NCBI GenBank assembly: GCA_963678675.1
Contig: OY783198.1
Location: forward strand, 26,336,684 to 26,400,683
Source of the DNA: Xiphydria camelus
Lineage: Eukaryota > Arthropoda > Insecta > Hymenoptera > Xiphydriidae
DNA: 64,000 bases
Reading direction: 5' to 3'
The stretch's first letter is position 1, and each line of letters starts with the position of its first letter. A model generated the notes under the pieces. That model saw nothing but the letters and a program-made list of their open reading frames with translations, ran no database searches and was not told where the DNA came from. Positions 12,324 to 25,805 of this stretch are shown in pieces. The translations under genes were made by a program, and so were the position numbers.

Positions 12324-13010
12324 GAAGCCGCCGCAGGGGCGTCGCTCGCGACCTCTGATAACGTTTCTACGACCGCACTATGTATATCATCGATCTGTAT
12401 ATTTATTGACGCTATTCCATGTTTTCTCCATTATCGCTCGTATAGTATTATCGCTAGTATTACTATATCCACTACCGTACCGATAGGGTGTCTCGAAACC
12501 TCTCTTTCATTTACTGTTGTAAATAATTCGCGAATGATTTATGGAGGTTTGGGTGGACCCTCGCGCGACTCGGAAGATCGAGCGTTTCGAGGAGTCCCTC
12601 GGTCCCGCGCGAGACCGGCGTAGCACTCTCGCGAGGATCGAGGGCGATTCGGGGATGCGCGCGCTTTCGTTCCTTTCGCATTCTCGCAAACCGCGCGCGA
12701 TGGACTCGCGCGACGGTGAAAGGGAAAGCAGGGGGAGATCGATCGGGGTGGCACTCCGGCACGCGCATTTTCCGGAAGCGAAATCGACGCTCTCTCTCGC
12801 GACTCGGCGTCCACCGGAAGCCTGAAACTGTTGATTCTCAGCGAAACAACGATGCAGCGCCTCCAAAGACTAACTTACTAATTTTGATTTAAGCATCCGC
12901 ACTCTCCCGCGCGAGACGGAGCATTGTCCTATGTATATCTGACTTTTAGAAGTACGATGAAACCTCTAGTCATTTAGTTTTTAAGGGAAATAAACGATTA
13001 ACACATGTCA
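12324..13010 (+). other. Probable 3' UTR of gene A
   Basis: Follows the TGA of gene A. It contains TGTATAT words near 12378 and 12395 that resemble Pumilio sites, a short AU-rich TATTTATTG, and then GC-rich sequence. It ends near a canonical AATAAA. The extent is inferred from that signal only. Confidence 0.45.
12989..12994 (+). terminator. Candidate polyadenylation signal AATAAA for gene A
   Basis: AATAAA about 670 bases after the gene A stop, in locally A/T-rich sequence. It is the first good match downstream of the stop. Confidence 0.45.
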
Positions 13011-14462
13011 CGAAGCGACGTTTCTGGTTTTCGATCGTCGTAACCCTTGCTTATTTTTCCCTTGAGATTAATCCTCGTAGTATCGATTTGCAATTGGAGC
13101 AATGGAGGAGAAAAGAAGTGAGCCGGAGCGCGGGCTGGAATTTTTTCTTGCCCTTGGCAGTGAGAATCCAGTAAAATTCGATTTTTGAAAAATCGAATTT
13201 TCACCGGGAGCAAAATTCGTCACGAAGGATTGACGACAATCGACGTAAGGTGGGTTATTGTGTTTTTTTAAAATTAATTTTTCAAAATTCTTCTATTAGA
13301 AAAATAAGGAATACTGCAGGGATGTTTTTTTATTATCAAAATATTCTACAAATCGAATTCTATTTTCTTTAAGATTCGTAAATTTTACTAATAATTTTCA
13401 GAATAAAATAGCTAAAACCGATCAACCCAAATATGCGATATTTTGCAATTCAACATCGACTAAACGTGCGCACTTGATATATTTTCGTTTGCACGAGATA
13501 TCGCGACGTATCGCCTCCTTTGCACAGTACTCTCGCCAGCAGCCTAAGTGGCGTTATTATCGTAATTAAATACAAAGTAGCGGTTACGAACTAGAAGTTT
13601 CCGAGGTAAATAGAAGCTATTTATCTTCGCGCGGAGGAGCATCGACCATGTAACGGCGCGCGATTCTGATATAGCCTCGAGCGCGCTCGAGAGCTCTGTA
13701 TCGCGTAGATCCCTCGGCGAACCGTGCATTACGTTTCCTCGTGGTTAACACCTAAATTGACCATTGTTCTCGATTTGCCATTGTCCGTTGCACCGGGCTC
13801 TTCCGCCTCGGGGAATGATATACGCGCTGTTAACGTTGCAGCCTGCATTTAGAAACATTTTTGAGTGCAGTGAAGCGGATAATCTTGAGTATTCTTGCTC
13901 GAATTATCGGCAGTGAGGTAAACTTTATACAGAATTAATAATTGAGTGGAATATTTCTGAACAATAAATGTGGAATCTTCAGTATCCGTTTAAAGAATTT
14001 TCTGAAATTGTTTACGTAGGTATACGAGGCAATGCGCTTTATGCTTCGGAATCCACGAATCTAGTGGCTGCCTATCGTCAGGCGCAGAGGGAGTCGATAG
14101 CGCCTGTGGAAGGCAACCACGAAATTCATCATGCTCCGAAGTGTGAAGCCAAAGTGATCTGAGCGGAACGCGTCGTATCGCGAGATCTTCTCTTAATCAA
14201 ATTTAGTATTTAATCTCGCGCGATCACTGTTCCCGCGAGAAACTCGTTTGCGAATTTCCGCCGTCCAGTCGTCACGTTGGCCGTAAAACTGCAGCGTGAC
14301 AATAATGCAGCGTATACATAGATAGGCAAATGCAGTCAGCGCGCGCGATTATATTAACGAGAAGATATACGGCGAGTCGTATCGTTTCAACCTCGTGCGA
14401 GGGACGCGTGCCTGGGCACTTGACAGGGTGAAAGGGCAGTCGTCACCGCGGGCTACCTCGTT

Positions 14463-14950
14463 ATTAACGACATCTATTACTCGTGGAAATATATAATTAC
14501 CGGTTGTACGTAATGAGTAAATTTATATTATCATCGAACCAAGGACTGACAAATCGTCTTCGTTATCCGCTAACCAAATCAATACTGCACTTTTGCAGAG
14601 GCAATAAACGCCACGTTTGACAAATTATTAACAGCACCCATTACTCGTGGAAACATATATTATAATTATCAGTTGTACGCGACGAGTACATTTTTGTTAT
14701 CATCGGACCAAGTACGAATAAAAACCATCTTCGTTATTTCCCAACCAAGTCGATTCACTTTTCCAAAGCAAATAAACGCCACGTTCGAACAATTATATTA
14801 ATAGCACCCATTACTCGTGGAAATACGTCATTATCAGTTGTACGCGACGAATACATTTTTCTTTGTCATCGGACCAAGGACGGATAAATCATCCTATCTC
14901 TTCCCAACCAAATCAATTCGCCCCTTTGCAGAGTCAACAGACGCCACGTT
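14463..14950. repeat. Tandem repeat, 164-170 bp unit, three copies
   Basis: ATTACTCGTGGAAA begins at 14476, 14640 and 14810. Each is followed by a TTGTACGCGACGAGTACATT-like block, ATCATCGGACCAAG and AATAAACGCCACGTT. Confidence 0.9.
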
Positions 14951-15060
14951 TACGTTTGAAAAATAATTCATCCCGTCATTTTCACCCGCGCGCGATCGAA
15001 GGCCAGGCATACACGCGTGCCCGGTCACGAGCCAGGGAGGACGGGTGTCACCGCGCGCAC

Positions 15061-15083
15061 CCCCTCCCCCCCCCCCCCGCCCC
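15061..15083. repeat. Poly-C tract
   Basis: Near-continuous C run with a single T and G interruption, in a CpG-rich block. Similar C18 runs occur at 40465-40482 and 46482-46499. Confidence 0.95.
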
Positions 15084-15787
15084 AAACGCGGTAGCATCTA
15101 CCCCCGCGTAGCCCTGTAATTAAGCGAGAGCCACGATCCGCTCGATCGTGTGGCGAGTCGACGCGACGAGTTGTCACTCGTGTACGCGACGCGTGTCGAT
15201 GCCCACGGGCGATCGTCCGCTCGAAACAGCGGAGAACGTCGAAAATTAGGCAGCTGAAGAGTTGCCCGGCCGCGGGATCGCATTTTGTAACGTACCTCTC
15301 CACCTGGACGTGTGCCATGGGGGTCGCGGCGGCGCTGACGTGCATGGGGGTACGCGATGTACGGTGGGGCATGCGCGCGCGCACACCAACACAGCCTCAC
15401 GTGGCACGTTGGGGCGCCGAACATGGGGGTGGGCTGTACGCCGCGTATACGGTTAATTATAATGCGGCGATGCACCGCAGACCCCGTACGCGTCCACGCC
15501 GGGGGTACCCCGTGGGCGCAGCTGGTACACGGCTAATGGTTGTCATCCTAACTGGCTGTTTCGGTAATGGAAACTCTAATTCCGATACGTTTCGCCGTTA
15601 CGCACTTACGGGAATTGGGAGACTTCGCGGTCGAGGAGGTTTGGAAGGCGCGCCTACGGCGTGCGGTTGTACGGCGATTATTCAATGTTCGACCGTTGCG
15701 TTGTGGATGATAGGTAATTTGAAATTGGCAGGGGGTATGGAGAGAGCGGTACGATAGTCTGCATAGGTACCTGATGACTTGAAATAC

Positions 15788-16044
15788 CGCACCGAGAAAA
15801 TGGTTTATCGACGGTTAATGCGAATGTCATTTGAAATACGGTGAAATCAATACTTCGTTAGGACGGGAAATTCGACGTTAATCGTTGAAATGTTTGTATC
15901 GTTCAAACGGTTGTTTCGAAGGATTCAATTGCGGCCGATAAATATTGTAAGAGTTACGGAATATTAATTTGGTCCTGTAAAATGTTTATTTCGTCATGTT
16001 CGAACTGATATTTACCGACTACAAATAAACGGTTTTCTCGGCGA
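15788..16044 (-). mobile_element. MITE, GAGAAAACGGTTTATTTG family, minus copy
   Basis: It starts CACCGAGAAAATGGTTTAT and ends ATAAACGGTTTTCTCGG, giving inverted termini. Its reverse complement matches 7086-7306. Confidence 0.75.
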
Positions 16045-19000
16045 TGAGAACGTAACGTTCCGAATATGAGAGAGATATAATTTTTAGTTCATTTGACAAA
16101 TCAAGATTGCATTTAACTTTCAGAAGGTATAGAGATCGAGGAGTTCCAGCTCAAAGAACTCTCGTCACGTATCCTGTGCGTAGGTATATAGAGTACCCCG
16201 ACCAGTCCTGCCCACACCGCACACGTGCTCGCGTCTCCACGCGCGTGTCTATCCGGGTTCATCCTACGCGAGTCGCGTGCCACCCCGCTGCAGGATGCGT
16301 GTGCGTGCCGATTGTTCGAGCCGATTCACACACGTTGCTCGTCAGGAGGAGCACATATCGTCGATATGTGTTGGGAAAGAGAAATCATTCCAGTCGTATT
16401 TTCTACATTTACTGATATTTACAAAAATAAAGAGATCTTGAAACTCGTAGACGAGTAGGACGAGGAAATTTGAGACAATATTTTTTCTCGGACTTCTAGA
16501 CTATAACAAAAAATATCCACCATGAATTTTTATCGTCTGGCGCGACCCCTGGGACGTAATTTTTTTTTTTTCGGGAACGACGATTATGCACGCCGGTAAT
16601 TTAATAAATTGAAAATGCAGCCTCGATCGGTGTCGAAAGGCCCAGGTGCAACCGGAGCGCATGTAAAATGCATCGATCAACGCGAGGACACGTGTAAAAT
16701 GCGAAGCGGGACACCCCATCCTCGCACCCTTATCCGGACAATTGATTAAATTGAACCGACCCGAGTTTGCGCCAAAGTTGCGCGCACCTGACCCCGGCCC
16801 ATTATCGGACCCAGCCGCGCGTCAATCCGTGCGCGATCGATCAATTTTTTTTATCAATTTAGCCCGCGAAATGAAGACGGATCGAGCTTTTTTTTAAGAC
16901 ATCCCGCGGAATAACGTTTTCTTGTTGCTCGTAGATCGTAAACGTCGGAACGAAGATTAACTAAGGTCTCTTTTCAGAATTCTCACACGACATTTTTTTT
17001 GCATATGAGATAGACTTGAAAATCGAGCCGTACACATTACATAGGTATATTAAGATAATTTCAAGAAGTTTATCGAAACCTTTCGTTTGAAATGATTTGA
17101 AAAGTACAAAATTGAAATTTGAAAATTCAGCAATATCTTCCGGAGGATTTCGTCGATCGTCGAAAATTTGTGAAATAGTCCGACTTGCAGGAAATTAATG
17201 AAAAATAGAGTCTGTTTTCCGAATCTCTAGAAATAGAGCAAAGTTAACGAAAAAAAAAATCCCAAAAATTCTTCGAGACGCGACCATTTTGACGAATTTG
17301 AAATATTCCATTGCAACGTAACGCTTCGAACAAGCGTCACGAATCGTTATAACCGTCGCAACAGCATTTCGCGCCGCTTTTCGGCAACGCTAGCCTCCAG
17401 CCACTCCTATTCGATCGTCCGATCCCCTGGACTCGCGTCCGATGCGTAACCGAAATCCCTTTAATGAACTGCATGAAAAAATGGCCCCGCGCGACCCTCC
17501 GGCCAAACGTATGTAAACCGCGCCAATGACAAGGAGTAAACATCGCGAGGCCCGGGACACCGCGCGATCGCACAATGCCCTAATGAACTCGTCGAGCGGG
17601 ATTCGCGGGCAACGGAAGCCGGAATATGACACACGCGCGCCCCCTCGACTCCTCTCCACGCAGTCCGCACCGTGACGCGCGGCATTAGCTATGTAAATTA
17701 ACTAATGTTCCGTACACACGGGGAGAGGTGCAACCGACGCTTCAATTAAGAGCATTCAGCGTGTTATTATTTCTTTTTCGATCGCTGCGGCTGCACCGCG
17801 CGAAAACTGGTTCGATCGTTGACCGCCCGTCCGGTTAGCCGTTTGCGACCGCGGTCCTTCTCCCGCGAGGATCGCTGCAGATGCGCGGCAGGCGAATGGG
17901 AGGGAGACGCGCGCGTGGTGGGCAAGATTGACTACGGCGCTGCCGATCGAGTAGACGGTAAAATTAAAAGACGGTAAAAAAAAGCTTTATCTTTCGATGA
18001 ATTTTCTTTAAGAAATTATTTCTTCCCGATCAGACTTGAACCTTTTTAGTGCAAGAGCGAAATACCGTGTATTTATGCGAAGATAACCGGACGAATTTGA
18101 CGAATTTACGAACTTTAGGAAAAAGCTCATAAAAACCAAACTAAGAATGATAGTTAAACAATTCCGAATGCAGCGTATTACAGAAGAAGGAGAGAATAAT
18201 GTAATGTCAATTGCATTTCAATATATATATTGAAAATCATACGAATAACATAAATATTAAACCCGTTGAAAAACATATAAACAAGTTTTCCTTCTACAAA
18301 CAATATTTGCACATAACAATAATCATCGTTTGATCATAGTTTTATGTAGTTCACGTAGTATGAAGTACAAGCATTATATTTTCAATCATTTTTAATAAAA
18401 AAAAACAATATCGGTCCTGAGCGAACGATGATATATCGTCGTCCGGCACTAAAAGGGTTAAATTAATTTCGAATTTTATTGGGTATATGATAATTGAATT
18501 TATTGAAATTGGGGAATTTTTACCGAAGACACGTGCGATCGACATTTCGACGAGTTTCTCCCTCCGACGAGATATTCCAGAGGGGAGGATCGCGTCGCAC
18601 TCGACTTTTGACGCTCGCGGGAGTACTGCGCGTTTCCCGCAGCCGACCGGATCCTTCCACACACGCGCGCTGTGTTACATCCGCGCGTACACACGAGATA
18701 CCGTCGCCACGTGAGCGCGCCGCGCGCACGTGTCCCTCGTCGCGCACTCCCTCCTTCGCTCTCCTCGTCTCTCCGGAGGAGGCTTCTTTTTTCAACGGCG
18801 TTTCGAGTTCCCCGTGCGTATACGCGTCCGCGGCACCCTCCGGCCTGCACGCGTATCCGGTCCAGATTCTCCGGGCCGACCGTTTCTTCGGCCGGAGTTA
18901 ATTTTAGATCGGCGCATCGGTGAGTGTCGTTAAGGAGGGCGGGCGAGGGAGGAGAGGAAGTAAATAAAATGTGAGAGGCACTCGAGAGGTCCTCTCGAAC

Positions 19001-19712
19001 GGTGGACCGTCGAGTCGAGGTTCGGAGGCTGGCGATACTCGTATCGATGTATGCATTTATTGAGGATGTCGATGGTATTTCATTTTTAGGAAGGAATGTA
19101 TCATACATATGAAACATAGAAGGAAATTATATTTTTTATTCTGCATAAATATTCTAGTATTGAAATCTTCGTTCTTCGTTCCTCGAATTCTTCTTTTTAC
19201 ACACACTCGACTCGTTAGTGCTCGCTGGCAACTTTAGTTTTCGAGCAATGATTAAGCATTTTCGCGTTAATTGAACAATTTCTTCGGAAGCTGTATTTCA
19301 TCAAACACCAGTACAACTTCTGAAACCAATTCCCGAGTAATTGGAAAACGATTAATTCAATATCTCGAAGCAAAAATTGTTTAGCAATTGAAAATAATAC
19401 CGAAGCACTAATGGGTTTAAAGTTCGGGAATGTGTTCCACGGCATCAATTATCCGCTCTGTTCTCATTTTCCCACAACTCTGCTTTGTTATACGCGATTA
19501 GAATTGAACATATACACACACGAGCTCTCTCGAGTGCACGACGCGGTCCGCGTTATCAACGCGGCGCAATTAAGAGCGTCAGAGATTCGTCGGAGCGACT
19601 CGTTGATTAAAGGACGTCAATTAAAATTCCTTCGATGTTATGACAATGTTCGTCGCACTTCGAGTGTAAGCGTTATTCGCTCTCTTCGTTACTCAATGTA
19701 TACACGTATGTA

Positions 19713-20080
19713 CACTACCCCCGAAAAGTTTCCGGTCACCCTCAAAAGGGTTCGTCTTGTAAGAATCCGCCTTCGATCTTAATGAAACTCGGCAGATTTG
19801 AAGTTTATCAGAAAATGAGAAACCCGTCTTATTTACAACGGCTTAAGTTTGATTTAAAAATGTAAAGCAACCCTTTGAGGTTTTTTCTTCCGAAACATCT
19901 TTTAAGAAAACCAAGACACGATGAAACTTTGATGAAAACGTCGTTGAATTGTTAAAACCAAACAAATTTTGTTTGAAGGTTTTTAATCTATCTTGCTTCG
20001 TTTCAAATATAATCGACCACTCAAATTTCATTCACTCAAAGCCCTTTTGAGAGTGACCCGGAAACTTTTCGGGGGTAGTG
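19713..20080. mobile_element. Tc1/mariner-type MITE, 368 bp, TA-flanked
   Basis: The terminal inverted repeat CACTACCCCCGAAAAGTTTC continues to about 39 bases with one indel and one mismatch, and TA flanks both ends (19711-19712 and 20081-20082). The near-perfect ends suggest recent mobility. Confidence 0.93.
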
Positions 20081-21759
20081 TATCTTCGTTTCAATAACAA
20101 ATAAAGACGCGACGCTATACGGTTGACATCCGCCGAATTAATTATCCCGCGATGAAAAACAACTCCATCGATCCCCCTTCGCATCGAATTTCAGGCCTCC
20201 CCCCAAACGCGCATCCGTCGCGCGAACTTCCCAGCCTCCGTACAGTATGCCAAGGCGGTCGCATACGTGCGGTTCGCGCGTAACGTCTCCCACGGGATCC
20301 GGTCATCGGACCAAGACACCGCAAAAACTGACCGGATCGAAGAACGACCGCTGTCCGGCGTGTAACACCAGCTGAAGACACATCCTTCCTCCCGTGCGTC
20401 TCGTACGCGCGCGGGTGACCGCGCCCCTGGGAATCGTCGTCCTGCGCGGCCGTCCCGCACGTATCGGGTCCCGAAAAATATTCTCGGAGCGCGAGAAGAG
20501 GGGCAAATTGCGCGCGCGGGGTCTGGAAAGAAATTCGGAGTGGTATAGCGAAGGATCGTTTCCCCGTTTGGGAGGGACGAGAATTTTTCCGAGACGTCGG
20601 CAGCCGCGAATCAATCGGAAAACTCTCGACGGTCTTCAGGCGCGTCGCGCGATAGACGCGGAGAGTGGAAAGCGACTCGGAGCGCGGTGATTTCGGCGTT
20701 CCGGTTCGCGGCAACCGTTAACGGTTCCGGACGTCCACCTGCGCCTTGGTCTCGCTGGATTTCTCGCTAGGTTCAAGAAACTCCGTGCGAATGAGATGGT
20801 CGATGTGTTACTCTTATCTGTTTTTTTTTCTCTTCTGCTCCTCGGAAGGACTAACCTGCTTGTTTCGGGCACTGAAAAACGTCAAGAAGACGACGAATTG
20901 TCGAGAAGATCAGCGCTAATCCGCGCCGGGAGACAGCTCGACGCTCGATCTCGATCTGTACTCGACGCCAGAGCCGTCTACATAGTCGCCGGGCGACCCA
21001 AAGCGGCTCTCACCTCGGACGCTCTGCCTACCGACACGCGCTCACGCTCACGCGCAGTCGCCGCGTTGCGTCAGTGCGACGACCATAGCAACAGTCGCGA
21101 TGCGCTTTGGCGCCGATCCCCTCGATTTCGAATGCTCTTCCCGAGACGCGTGTAGCAACAGAAGAGACGAGAATCCGTCTAGTCGACCCTTTCCCGTTCT
21201 CCCACGGAAAGCGTACCTATCGCGTATTCCGCGACGTCGAGTCTGGAGCGCGAGAGCCGTCCGCCAGACCGAGCGCGACTGCGCTGGAAGACAGACGGTC
21301 GGTCGGTGCCGCTCGTCTGGCTCGGCGCGTTCCGTCTCTACTCTCGGCGCTGGCGACCCTCGTCCGCTCGCTCTGCCGCGGAAAAATGTCCGGAACGACG
21401 CACGAAACGTCCGAATGGCAACGAATTACGATAATTGAGGCGAAGGGTTGGAAGGAGGTGGTAGAGGCGGAGGAGGAGAAGGAGGACTGGCAGGATGCCT
21501 CGCCTAGATCCTGTCTGGAGGCCGGAGAAGTCCTCTGAAGCATGAAATCACTTCCAGCAAGAATAAAGAGCGAAATGCCCAGCAGCGACCATTTGTTTCG
21601 GTCGTTCTGTCCCAGCGGTTCTAAAGGTGACTTGGATACCCGATAAACTGCACCCTGGAAATCTTCGCGCGCGCGCGCGCGCTGGAGTTCTTGCTTTTAG
21701 ATGCGGTTCGGTTGGGAGTAATTTTTTATCGAATATAAAGGAATTCCCGGAGAGATGGA

Positions 21760-21816
21760 CCTAGCGAGTTGGCCCCTGAGTCTCGCTAGGAATAATGGGC
21801 GCCGAGGGCCAACTCG
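21760..21816 (+). other. Overlapping, mutually exclusive stem-loops
   Basis: CCTAGCGAG (21760-21768) pairs perfectly with CTCGCTAGG (21782-21790). Alternatively CGAGTTGGCCC (21765-21775) pairs with GGGCCAACTCG (21806-21816). The two stems share bases, so only one can form. No known RNA family is recognised. Confidence 0.5.
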
Positions 21817-23078
21817 ATCGGAGTATCTGTATATTCAATTTTAATGGGTAGAAAATTAGGCTAACGGTCTAGGGTTCGTTCGTTGATAGAATTCGAGCTC
21901 ACGGGTGGACCATAGAGAATCAATGGAGCGAAAAGCCCTTTGAAGAAACTCGATCGAAATGATTCGAAGTCGACTGAACGGAAGGAAGAGCGCCTTTGTA
22001 AACTGGGTCACGGCATAATGGGGTTGGTAAATGTTTGTTTGACTCGAATCAACGGGGTTGGGCGAATTGATTAATTCCGAAGTCGGATCTCGTAGATAGA
22101 AAGCATATTTATGTAAGGGAAGAAGAGGTGAAAGAAGAGGAGTTTTTATTGCAACAAATTCATCGTACCAAAACCACGAAAATGTTTGCAGGTCAACAGA
22201 GTTAATTATTAATATAAATTCAAAGAAAAATTACAAAGAAACCAACAGAGAGACAAAGAGTATTGCTCAATTGCAAAATGTTATTATTAAAAAGAAACCT
22301 GAAATTGTCCAGGCGCCAGACGAACGGCTTCGCATTTCGACAAAAGCGCTCGCGGCTTCCACGAAGAAACGGGAGACTCTCGCAAGGGTAGTGACCTCTC
22401 CTTCCCGGTATACGTGGTACTTAAGTCGGGCTAAAATGGATCCCGCTCGAGTCGGTCTTAAGTCAGGTTTTAGTAATCGGCTTCGCAGAGTGCTTCCACT
22501 TTTAGATAACCCTGCGAGTCGAGACGGGAGGGCTTACCGGAGGATATGCGCTCTTGCTCTTGCGCCCCCCGTGCAGCGGCGAATGGCCCGTTGCATTATT
22601 CGTTGACCCAGTGAGCTCGCATGGTCGTGGTCAGGGCTATACGCGCGTGGATCGCGCAAAGTTCTGTTATTCGCGCTGCTGAATTTGTGGGGCGAAATTT
22701 AAGGTAGGGATTTCTCAAATATCCCCGATAATAGGAGCGTTTACACGGAAAAGAAAAGTCTACAGCGAGTTTTAAGTACACCTCTGCATAAGTTTTTCCA
22801 CTCTCAGGATTGCGTGAGCGCGACTGTAGTCTATTATAAACCACGTTCTTCTTGCAGGGTACTCTCTGGAACCTCGAGAGAATTCCCAATCATTTCAACA
22901 ATGACATACGCATTGCCGATGATCTGCACCATGGAAGTCATTGGTCCCTGCCATGTGAGATGTATGCATTCGCAGCAGAGCAAAGTTGAATATGAGTTCA
23001 AATGTGACGCGAATAAGCTTGCCGAACACCAGGACAGATGTGATGCAGTATACGTTATCATAACAAGGTGTGTTAATA

Positions 23079-23273
23079 CACTGAGAAAAAAAAAGATTAA
23101 AAGTTATTCCGTTAGAAGGATAATCTGAGTACGAAAGGTACAATAGATCAAAAATTATCCTTCCAGGGTTTAAAATTTAACCTTCCTTGGGATAATTTTT
23201 GATCTATTTACCTTTCGTACTCAGATTATCCTTTTAACGGAATAATTTTTAATCTGTTTTTTTTTTCTCAGTG
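23079..23273. mobile_element. Palindromic MITE with CACTGAGAAAAA termini, TA-flanked
   Basis: CACTGAGAAAAAAAAAGATT and the inverted TTTTTTTTCTCAGTG end the element. Almost all of its 195 bp folds back on itself (for example GATAATCTGAGTACGAAAGG with CCTTTCGTACTCAGATTATC). Confidence 0.92.
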
Positions 23274-23580
23274 TACAGGGATATCAATATTTACGATACA
23301 GGAGGGAAGGACGTTTCCCTGAAACTTGTAGAATAGTTCGTATTATATTTGCCAGGAAAAGTTTCACCCAAGTTTTTGACAAAATTTTAAGATAGGCAAC
23401 ACTTGGAGTATAGGTATAAGCGGTGGCGCACTTCACGTTCAAAGTAGGATGCCTGTTCACAGGGGCATCTCATTACTTTAGCGTTGGCGCGAAACCGTGC
23501 GTCGACGTCAAAACGGCCGTGTTTTAGTCCAGTAGACGGGACCATTTTTGGCTGCATCCGGGAAATTTCGCTCCAAAAAA

Positions 23581-23860
23581 AGGTATTCGTATATTTAAAT
23601 CTAATTTGTAATCCGTATAAATATTCAGTGACAAACGAAGAAGAAACGGTTCGAAAAAATAATTACTCGCACAGTTATAAGTGCGTTTCTCTGTACGAGA
23701 ATTGTGACGTCATCGAAAATACAGAGAGACGTACTCATGCCAAGCGACGAAGGCGAGGGAGATAGTCTTACCGGACTACTACGTGGCTGCGTTTAAAAAT
23801 ATCGTCTTTCGGCTCGGATAAGGCGGAAAATGAAAAATAACAAAATACGGGGTAAATAAT
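23581..23860 (+). repeat. Dispersed repeat, ACGTGGCTGCGTTT family, copy 1
   Basis: It shares ordered blocks with 40891-41165 and 60157-60370: AATAATTA.TC.C..AGTT, GTTTCTCT, CGT.GCTGC.TTT and GCTCGGATAAGGC. There are no clear terminal repeats and no coding capacity. Confidence 0.8.
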
Positions 23861-24013
23861 TTCGTTAAAATGACTATTAACCTTTTAAGTTTTACTGGGA
23901 GAATAGTTTCCCACCAGGCCTAAGTTTCCTAGCTGATATTTTAATGGAAAACTAATTCTACACAAGATAAAGGTAAATTCTAATACATATGAAAAAATAA
24001 TATAAATAAGCAA

Positions 24014-24280
24014 GGTAAGGTGGGGTAAGAGCGTACCAAAAATAGACGGGACAAGTACATTACATCAACATGTCAACAAAAACAATAATTTAGATTAGCA
24101 ACTGCGAAAATACCTCTTAGATTTAAAAAACCGCTTAATTAACGCTTAAACAGCTTAATACGTACTCACAAAAAACTACAAATTAAAGATGGCAGCACCA
24201 TTCGTTAAGAAATTTGAATAAAAATTGATATGAGGCACTTGCCCCGTCAATTTTTTTGTACGCTCTTACCCCACCTTACC
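24014..24280. mobile_element. MITE with 24-bp GGTAAGGTGGGGTAAGAGCG termini
   Basis: GGTAAGGTGGGGTAAGAGCG at 24014 is matched by CGCTCTTACCCCACCTTACC ending at 24280, with GTAC and A/T runs extending the pairing. The element is A/T-rich inside with no frame. The target duplication is not clear. Confidence 0.9.
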
Positions 24281-25390
24281 GTATCTATAATTTTTTAAAA
24301 TATGAAGATAATTTTTTCATGGCAAGAAATATTATATACATAAAAAAAGTTCATATAATGTGTTTTAAAATGGGTCCCAGTCTTCTGCCACTTAAAGGGT
24401 TAAAAGCGAGTCCCATCAGAGTTTCCTTCCCGAAGATCGTCCGTCAAAACACCATCCGCACTCGACCTGTTACCAAGCGGCGATCGAATTGCATTCGTGA
24501 CTCATCGATGACCGTATCGAATATGCATTCCTTATCGCGCGCAAGGCTACCGAGACCTCTTCGTACCGCGTTCGATTCGAAGTGTCTCGACAGACTCAGC
24601 CGATTTGTTTAGACGAGCGAGTCTTGCCTGAAGGACCCAACGTTTTCCTTATCTGGAATGGCAAACGTGTTTACCACCGTTGCTGCGGTAATTGTCGCCG
24701 ATATAATGTAACGACCATCGGAGACGATTTCCGCGCCGCGCATTCGCTTCTCTCGCGCGCGCGCGAAAGGCACGTGCGATTCTCTCCCCCCTCCCCTCCA
24801 CGCGTAGTAGTGTCGCGGTCGAGCTGGACGCTGCTGCGGCTCGATACGAGTCGAGCGCGTGCAGCGATTCCGCGTCAGATCGAAGCGTTTTACATTACAG
24901 CGTCGGTCTTCCTCTCCCTCGATTTCTCCTTTATCGATCGAGAAAAATCACGGAGAACCGTCACCTCGCCCCCGCTTATTCTCGTCGTTGACACTTCGGG
25001 TGTATCACCCCACGAGTGTAATCTATAAATAGTGCACCGCTGCGTTCGGCCTTACGTGCATATACCGAGCACGAGTCACGCGTGCAAGCGCATACACGAA
25101 TAGACGCACATGGATCGCAGCGGAGAATGCAGTTTAGTTGCGCGCACGTCGTTAGGTCCGGAGGAGCGCGTGCTCGTTCGCCGGCGGGAGGATCGGTGTG
25201 CGTTCGGGACGATCGACTCGCGACGAACGTTGATTCTCGTACGGCGGAGAATTTTTTTTTTTTAATAAGATCGGTTTTGTTCGACGAGTCGTCTCTCTTC
25301 CTGGAAGATTTTTTGTTTTCCGGTGCTGCCGAATAGACGGACTCTGTGCAGGAGACATGCTGGCTGCTAGGCACAGGTGAGACTGCGTAT

Positions 25391-25651
25391 ATCGTCGGCT
25401 AAATATGTTAACCTGCTGACTCCACATGCAGTCAGATTTTCAGGAGCGAGAACAAAACTGTCTTGATCAGTACAAAAGTTCTGATGTGACGACGGGTTTT
25501 AACACAATAGTTGTCAGTATTTGTCTAACCTTGTTTCAAATAAAATTATGTGAATTATTTAGTCTAGTTTAGCCATGAAGTTGTCGAGTATCAAAACATC
25601 TTAAAATCGTAAGATATGGAGTTAGCGGGTTAACACATTTAGCCGACGATA
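25391..25651. mobile_element. MITE with about 33-bp inverted ends containing TTAACC
   Basis: ATCGTCGGCTAAATATGTTA and the inverted TAACACATTTAGCCGACGAT, extended by CCTGCTGACTCCA and TGGAGTTAGCGGG, form the ends. The TTAA lies inside the repeat, so either a piggyBac-type element sits in a palindrome or the true ends are the outer ones. Confidence 0.75.
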
Positions 25652-25805
25652 ATATGTATGTACACGTGTGATACGTGCACCTGCAGTAAACTGAACGGGA
25701 GGAAATCTACATGTTCGTCCGATATAATCATCTCACGCCAAAATTTCCGTCTGACACGATTCGCCGTTTCCACGGAATCGTATAACTGTATACCATATGA
25801 AGCTG

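Noticed and set aside
14463..14950. CRISPR-like array
   Set aside because: Units are 164-170 bp and repeat throughout, with no short identical repeats and unique spacers. The DNA is clearly eukaryotic.
20796..21155. 119-residue frame starting with a signal-peptide-like leucine-rich stretch
   Set aside because: After the first 25 residues it is compositionally random CpG-derived sequence with no domain, and it overlaps other frames. The hydrophobic start derives from a TTTTTTTTTCTC run.
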